A stretch of DNA of 64,000 nt from Mactra quadrangularis (taxonomy: Eukaryota; Mollusca; Bivalvia; Venerida; Mactridae): contig CM046294.1 of assembly GCA_025267735.1 (NCBI GenBank), forward strand, positions 42,345,570 through 42,409,569. Direction: 5' to 3'. Position numbers and translations under genes: made by a program. Each line of letters opens with the position of its first letter. Position 1 is the stretch's first letter. The notes beneath the pieces are model-generated. The model did not search any database, had not been told where the DNA came from, and saw only the letters and a program-made list of their open reading frames with translations. This document shows, one piece after another, positions 58,001 to 64,000 of the stretch.

Positions 58001-58439
58001 CATCGCAAGTGGCAAACAAATGACGTACTGTGTTATTTTATCTATCATTGGACGAGATAGCTGCAGTAGAAAGGTTTAGTTTTTCAAGATGAAACTTCTC
58101 GAAAAAGTGTTGGCTAATGAGTCTAATCCAAAAGCTCTATAAGTGTAGTCACAATGCTAAGAACTTGAACTAAAAGCGAACAAGTGTAGTGTGGTATACA
58201 GCGTCTTGGAAATCATTTAGAAAGGCACATACACATACTTAATATTCCAGTTAACTCAGACATATTTACCTGTATGGAACATATGTTAAAATGAATCCGC
58301 ATGAAATAATAGTAATAAAGTAATACAATACAATGTCATTTTACCGGAAATAAATTGCATTAACGTGTACAACTGTTCATCCATTCATCCATTTATAATC
58401 ACAATGCATTTCGGCAGCAGATTCAGACTAGTCTTGTTG
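55003..58439. other. Gene-free interval, unique part of the 8.89-kb period
   Basis: From 55111 it has no second copy in view. No ORF above 60 codons, SINE or tandem repeat is supported. Confidence 0.4.
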
Positions 58440-58493
58440 CGTAGGAACTTTTCTGAGCCTAATTACTTTATTTTGACATCCATCGGTTCCGTC

Positions 58494-58745
58494 TTAAATT
58501 GGTCGATGTTTTGTTAGCAGATGTCCCTTTATTGTGTCATACCACCTTTGTTTAAATTGGCCGTGTATTGAAAAATCAAGAGTATGGTGGCTCGGTATAG
58601 CCCTCGTGCATTTTCTTCGAGAGCTTCCAATCTCCGTTTGTGAAATTGTTCGTTGAAAGTGGAACATATTGTATTCTTTAAATGTTTTGTAGTTTATAAT
58701 GTATTGTAAACAAATCATGTGACCAAAATTTGAGGGCTTCACCAC
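58494..58745 (-). CDS. Hypothetical ORF, 83 codons (unit 2)
   Basis: Copy of 49605-49856, with one replacement (Glu to Gly) near the C-terminus and a three-base difference just upstream of the start (CGTTGAC for AAATGAC). Function unknown. Confidence 0.2.
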   Translation of the reverse strand: MVKPSNFGHMICLQYIINYKTFKEYNMFHFQRTISQTEIGSSRRKCTRAIPSHHTLDFSIHGQFKQRWYDTIKGHLLTKHRPI

Positions 58746-58756
58746 TTGTCGTTGAC

Positions 58757-58942
58757 TTAAGTCAAATCGTATTGTAGCAAAGATTTTAAGTTTCGAATGA
58801 GCCTTTGAAATTCTCTCATCGTAAACGTAAGTTCGACGTAAGTAAGTAATTTCGGAAATTTTGCTATCTTACGTAAGATTCTTATGAAACAGTCCCAGTT
58901 CTTTATCAGCCCTGCGTTCAGTAAGCATTTAACGTTAGTCAA
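58757..58942 (-). CDS. Hypothetical ORF, 61 codons (unit 2)
   Basis: Identical in translation to 49868-50053. Function unknown. Confidence 0.18.
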   Translation of the reverse strand: MTNVKCLLNAGLIKNWDCFIRILRKIAKFPKLLTYVELTFTMREFQRLIRNLKSLLQYDLT

Positions 58943-61527
58943 TCACCGTTACCGTTACGAACGGTTAATTGAACGATCCGTTGAAGCGCAAACGTTTAAA
59001 GATAGCGGACAAGAGAATCTTTACTTCATTTTATTAAAAAAATTCTGAGAGGAGGAATTGTTTTCTTGTTTACTTGTTTTTTGTAAATTTATTGATCTAA
59101 ATCAACGGGAGTAACACTGTGCCGACTTCGTTGTAATGGCAGTTACTAATTTGCACAATATACTGGCACTATTTTGTTTCAGGTTGTTTCATACTCGCGT
59201 ACTATATACTTAAACCGTTTGCTGTTTGCCTGAAACGTTTTCCGCTAACAGGCCGTTCAATAATGACATTAGTGAATTTTACCTATTTTAAGTGTGTACC
59301 TTTCATTACCTGTGTCCATTATTGGACACCGTACTTTTTGTTTGTACTACTTCTTTTGTGTAAAGTTGTATTTTGGACATGTTGAAAATTATGAATTTTA
59401 GTATATAGAGATATTTTATTATACTGATTTCAGACAATGTATACATTAATTTGTATTTTTAACTCTTAGTGCATCTGTACGGGGATGTAAACAATCTGAT
59501 TGTAAGATTTTATTTTAACTGTTTTCACTGTACTTCATGTAAACTTGCACAAAAGTTTACATGTTTAAACTCACTTTTTTTCATAAAAAATAAACATTAC
59601 TAAACCACTTTTTTGATATGTTTCTATTAAACTTACTTATTTATTTCATTAGGATTAAAATGAAAACTGACATTTATGAAAATTATTTGTAAATTTCAAT
59701 TTTTGCAACCACACCTATTTTCAAGTCATGAAGGACATTCGTAAATTGCATAGTCCTTAAATCACCATACAAAGGATACACTCACGGTACGCACGGCTTG
59801 TTAAATCAAATATAGATAATGTAATAAGTATTGAATACCCCATTAAAAGTGGGAATTAATTTGACAAAATAATTTATATATTTTAAGTTAAAACATTAAT
59901 ATCAAGTTTATGCACAAATAATTATAGAACCGCGTCGTGCCTCGTGGTGCAATAATATAGCGCACGATTTAGATCCTTAGGTCCTTTACTATTTCGATTC
60001 GTTGTCGTTAGTGGTAATAACCTTTCAAACTTTTTCTGCAAAAGTTTCTATTAAGTATTAAATTCTATACTTATTTTCTTCAAAAAGCTTAGATGAGTGC
60101 TAGCAAAATTAAAATATTAGTTGATGGCAACGTTAGTCCTGTTTTTCGTATATCAAATTTATTTGTAAAATCTACGAGCTATCAATATAATAAACATGAT
60201 AAATCATATTTTTTTACTTCCAGCTATGTATAAGCTTTCAAAAAAATACCAGTGGATTTTGTTCATTATATACAGGTTTATCTTAATTAAACATGACCTA
60301 CATTAATATATGTAAATGAAATCATAAGACGTTTCGCTGTTTTTGCTAAACCTTTTAATCCATGCCACTAACTGGTTAGTTATATAAACATTTGTATTAT
60401 ATATTTTCTATTTAGTAATCAGTATCTTCATTGATATTCTGTAAATTCACGTGAAACGGAATTTCTGAGCTGTGATCTATAGCCATTTACATGATCTCCA
60501 ACTTTCGGGTAAAACATTTAAAAACATATGTATTCTCAAGGAGAAACTAAATGATTATCTAAATAAGTTTTTTTTCCATTCAATAATAATGTTTTTAAGC
60601 TCATCGTGAAGATTTCCCTTGACAATATAAATACCAGTCAATAGGTCTCATCGGAAATTTACATAAGGAAATAGAAGTGTGAATTCTAGTTAAAGCCTAA
60701 TCAAATCAATTTAGAATAATTGAAAGAAAGTGGTCTAATTTGACTCCTACTATCGCCGACGACTGTTGTATTAATGTCATTACGAGCGATTTTGTCTAAT
60801 ACATATGTACTTAGTAACTGTTCTCTTAAGTTATCTTGAGTGGCACATATGTCTTTAATGAAATTTTAGCTTAGTCCTTTGTAAACTCGAAAGAAGCGAA
60901 AAATAAGATATGTTTTAAGCTATATTAGATTCGTTGGTTTAAAACAGAGTAATATGTGGACATTATTTACAGACTTTTAATATAGAACTTGCATTAGCGT
61001 TTAAATCTATTTTACTCTGGTATTCTGATCAACATGACTGCGAGTTGTAATTGAATTGTATTTCTCTTTCGTATTTGCAGTCTCATAGACGCATTTGGTA
61101 ATTCTGCAAATAAAAATCAAACCGACAACTGTACTAAAATAATAAAGTAACAAAATTCCTGTAAAATATATAGCTTTGCGTATTCATAAAGATATATAAA
61201 TGTCGGGACAAACTGCCAGACAAAATAATTATTCAAGAATTTAAGACAAAATTCGTAATACATAATGTTTAACAATTCTTTGACGAAGACGACAAAAGTC
61301 CAACTATGAAGGACAGAATGTATTTAAATAATTTATGATGGCAATTAATCTTGATATTTTTGACGTTCACGGAACTTTATATGCATTGAATTTGAGTCTA
61401 CCTACTAAGTCATGTTATTTCTAAGTACTTTTACGTTAATATGAATTTATTTAGAAGCAATATCTTAACGTCAAGAAGTCTAGACGGTTGAGATATATAA
61501 AACAATTGACGGCACATTGGTTTTAAT
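58943..61527. other. AT-rich gene-free interval (unit 2)
   Basis: Second copy of 50054-52639. Differences include a shorter poly-T at about 60567 and single substitutions. Confidence 0.4.
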
Positions 61528-61800
61528 TTATGAAATATTTATACCTCGAGGAAATATTTCATGCTTTTCCAAATCAGACAGTTCAATCGGCCATTTTATT
61601 TGTTTAAGAGTCCCAGTTTGAAAAAATATATTGTTAATAGCGCTAGAATTGGTTGTAATATTTTTGTAAAAAATGCATTCGGAACTTGTCTGCCATTCAC
61701 TAGGAATAACCTCAGACATATTAGGACGCCATTTTGAAACTACCTTTGCGTCACATGCCCAAACAAAATACCTATACGATGTTGAAGTAAACAAATCCAC
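61528..61800 (-). CDS. Hypothetical 90-aa ORF, frame intact only in unit 2
   Basis: A balanced, protein-like frame (for example SKWRPNMSEVIPSEWQTSS; IKWPIELSDLEKHEIFPRG). Unit 1 has a one-base insertion that breaks it (52640-52914). A 60-codon plus-strand frame overlaps it (61673-61855), and at most one can be real. No family is recognised. Given the break in the sister copy, coding status is doubtful. Confidence 0.18.
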   Translation of the reverse strand: MDLFTSTSYRYFVWACDAKVVSKWRPNMSEVIPSEWQTSSECIFYKNITTNSSAINNIFFQTGTLKQIKWPIELSDLEKHEIFPRGINIS

Positions 61801-62115
61801 GATTGTTAAGGCAGTGATAAATGGTTTTAGTCAAAAAAATGAATTGTACGACTAAATTGTATCAACTGAACAATATATAGTCAAATTTACAGTACAAGAA
61901 ATGTATTTACGTGTTTACGACAAGAACTATTTTGCATAACCGCTACGTGATTCTCCTCGCGTATGGAGTAACAACCCTAGGATGTTAGTGAACACCACGA
62001 ATCCATCCGAGATTATTTATTCAATGAATGGTCGAGGTGCTCCGAATGTAGAAACTGAAGCCTCTATAAAACCATTGGATGTGCTTACTTATCGTTATGA
62101 TATGACAGAGTATTA

Positions 62116-62325
62116 TTGAAAGACATCCTACCTCAATATAATAAGTCTTTTGCTACAAGATTGTATTTACCACCTCCAGCAAGTGTGCTTGAATTATTTA
62201 TAAGAATAATATTGTTAGCATTCAAGAGGCAACCCAGATGGCTGGGAAAAACTTTAGCATTTCTTCAAGGATACTCGTATGATATCAAGTTGAGTTGCTT
62301 AGGGCATAGACAAATATTTTATTAA
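62116..62325 (+). CDS. Hypothetical 69-aa ORF, doubtful (unit 2)
   Basis: Identical in translation to the 53230-53439 frame. No domain is recognised. Confidence 0.13.
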   Translation: MKDILPQYNKSFATRLYLPPPASVLELFIRIILLAFKRQPRWLGKTLAFLQGYSYDIKLSCLGHRQIFY

Positions 62326-62786
62326 TTTCAACTAGTATTTCGTTCTAAGTCCTATTCAGAGACACATCTGTATAATTGTTTAGTAAAATATGTTCAGTTA
62401 AGCAAACTGAAGTTTCAAACTTACATATAAACTCATTAATAATAATGCCTCATTAAAATGACACTGTTTTGTTATGACGTGAATCGCGTGCTATCCCTCG
62501 ACAACTGACAGCTTACCTCAATGTATATTCGTGTCTAAACTAATGAGAACATTCGTATATGGAGACGTATTGAATGTTACTACATGTTTACACAAAAACA
62601 TATAAACGCATAATGCACATATTTATTTTTATGACGGTTTTTAATATGTCATTAACGTGTGAATTGGCATTATTACATTTTACATGACATTTTACCTTTA
62701 TTGCTTAACGTAATTCATATACATTTGCAATAATGTCTAAAAATATCATCTTTCCTACGTCTCATTTAAAATCAATTATGGTAGCT

Positions 62787-62925
62787 GTCAGCCACTAACA
62801 AACTAAGCATTTGATAACTTGTTAACATCTAAATCTATAAATTTAGCCTTTCCAGGAGCAGTGAGATTCACTGACCGCTATGATATGGCCAATACAAAGC
62901 GTCTGCATTAAATCAAACAAAACAC
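62787..62925 (+). mobile_element. SINE type A, 5'-truncated (unit 2)
   Basis: Duplicate of 53901-54040 carried along with the unit, not a separate insertion. Confidence 0.85.
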
Positions 62926-62959
62926 ACACACACACACATATATATAGATAGATAGATAC
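62922..62959 (+). repeat. Compound microsatellite (unit 2)
   Basis: Longer AC run than in unit 1, with the same TATATA(GATA)n continuation. Confidence 0.95.
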
Positions 62960-63137
62960 TTACAGTCAATACAATGACAGACTAATGGCTAAGAATAATC
63001 TCGTCTTGTCTCATGCAGTAAACTTACAATCTATAAACCAAACGTCTATTTACCACAATCAAGAAGTTGATTAAACAATCTGCCAAGTTATTGTCCTTAG
63101 TTGTAAGATCAGACAGAGTTCAAACCAATCTAATTTA

Positions 63138-63530
63138 ACCCCTATCTAAAATTCTCCGCTCGGCTACACGCTCATTTAAGATCTGGCATTTTTTATGAGG
63201 GTCAAGTTTGATGAATACCACGATATCATGTCATTTTTTCATTATATTTTTTATGACACAATCATGTTAAATAACTTGATTACATCGTTTACTTCACGTC
63301 ATTTGAAAAGAGCCGTCCAATTGCAGCCTGTAAACAACACCACCGTCAAATAGGCTTTCAACCCTTGGTTTAAACTACGAAATCTGAAGCAATTAATATG
63401 TATCGTCTAGATGAAAGCAACGCATTGATTGGTCGACACAAGCGTCAACTCGAAGTCACCCTCGAAGCGAGCATATTAGATCCCATAAGACAGCAGTCTA
63501 TAGGATATATGTTTACGGAGACTGAATCAA
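63138..63530 (+). repeat. R-family dispersed repeat, copy 5 (unit 2)
   Basis: Duplicate of copy 4, with one noticed difference (AGATCTGGCA for AGATCTGACA). The G agrees with copies 1 and 2, so the A in unit 1 is probably the derived base. Confidence 0.85.
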
Positions 63531-63670
63531 ACATACCATACAATAGCCAGTTGATTTCATTAATACTACTTTTCATTCATCAACCACCTTGCAATAGGAA
63601 TAATCAAAACATGGCATTGCGGAAAGTAAAGTTGATAATTTAGGCAACACAGATCAGACTAGCTGACTAT

Positions 63671-63892
63671 ATGATATTCCAGTACTTACATTATTTGAAT
63701 GTGAAAATAAAAACAAATACAAACACATATATAATTCGTATTTGGAACAATACTTACCCAGAAGAAAGCAACAAAGGCACACGACAATATTACAAATGCA
63801 AACTATATGTTTTAATTCACTCGTTTAAAATGTATGGTATGCGATTAAATCTTTATAACATACTGCGTAAAGCCAAGTATGAATTTAAATAA
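63671..63892 (+). CDS. Hypothetical 73-aa ORF, doubtful (unit 2)
   Basis: Copy of 54781-55002. The only noticed change is synonymous (TAT to TAC), which on its own is not evidence of selection. Confidence 0.15.
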   Translation: MIFQYLHYLNVKIKTNTNTYIIRIWNNTYPEESNKGTRQYYKCKLYVLIHSFKMYGMRLNLYNILRKAKYEFK

Positions 63893-64000
63893 TATTATAC
63901 TTGCTTTGTCTTCTATTTTTGATAAAACCAGTAGCATGGAGAGAATGAGAAATTCCAGATTATAGTAAATAATGTTGTAAATCGAACTAATCTCAGGAGC

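Larger units (their letters stand above)
49551..58439 (+). repeat. Direct duplication, unit 1 (8.89 kb)
   Basis: 49551 to about 55110 reappears from 58440 to the window end. Sequence before 49551 (GTATTTGACGTCA) and before 58440 (GACTAGTCTTGTTG) differs, so the left boundary is sharp at CGTAGGAACT. The offset is 8886-8890 along the length because of small indels. I count roughly 15 differences over 5.56 kb, including a poly-T length change near 51680 and a CA-repeat change near 54040. 55111-58439 has no second copy in view. Confidence 0.97.
58440..64000 (+). repeat. Direct duplication, unit 2 (cut by window end)
   Basis: Near-identical to 49551-55110. The last 20 bases of the window (ATCGAACTAATCTCAGGAGC) match 55091-55110, so the copy continues beyond the window. 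Confidence 0.97.

Overview
The window looks like non-coding, repeat-dense nuclear DNA from an animal, most likely a bivalve mollusc. It is strongly AT-rich, has no long open reading frame and no bacterial-style gene packing. It carries several families of tRNA-derived SINEs with internal Pol III A/B boxes and target-site duplications, plus small inverted-repeat elements (MITEs) of kinds familiar from molluscs. The bivalve assignment is inference from repeat style, not from a marker gene. I recognise no intact, nameable protein-coding gene.

Layout. (1) 431-14669 is a very large imperfect palindrome: two ~6.6-7.0 kb arms, roughly nine-tenths identical where I compared them, around a 594-bp spacer. 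Each arm holds the same mirror-image series of short, decayed, coding-like segments of unknown identity. The outermost are transcribed outward and the rest toward the centre. Some premature stops are shared by both arms, so decay began before the arms were duplicated. SINE and MITE insertions private to one arm came after the duplication. A further degraded fragment of one arm segment lies outside the palindrome at about 15.15 kb. (2) 15.4-26.2 kb is a mosaic of dispersed repeats: three copies of a ~390-bp family (R), two of them forming an inverted pair 3.3 kb apart; diverged tandem units of ~1.1-1.2 kb; and a 3.67-kb interval bounded by near-perfect 30-bp terminal inverted repeats with a 4-bp flanking duplication. 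(3) 26-49.5 kb is sparse intergenic or intronic DNA with scattered SINEs, two or three MITEs, a 22-bp minisatellite and two weak candidate exons (31.4 and 34.6 kb). (4) 49551 to the window end is a direct duplication with period ~8.89 kb. The second copy is almost identical to the first over the 5.56 kb visible and still matches at base 64000. This is either a very recent tandem duplication or an uncollapsed-haplotype assembly artefact.

The features do not form a pathway. What they record is a layered history: an unknown multi-gene element decayed, was duplicated head to head, was hit by SINEs and MITEs, and a separate segment was duplicated recently nearby. The most promising candidate for something undescribed is the palindromic multi-ORF element at 0.4-14.7 kb.
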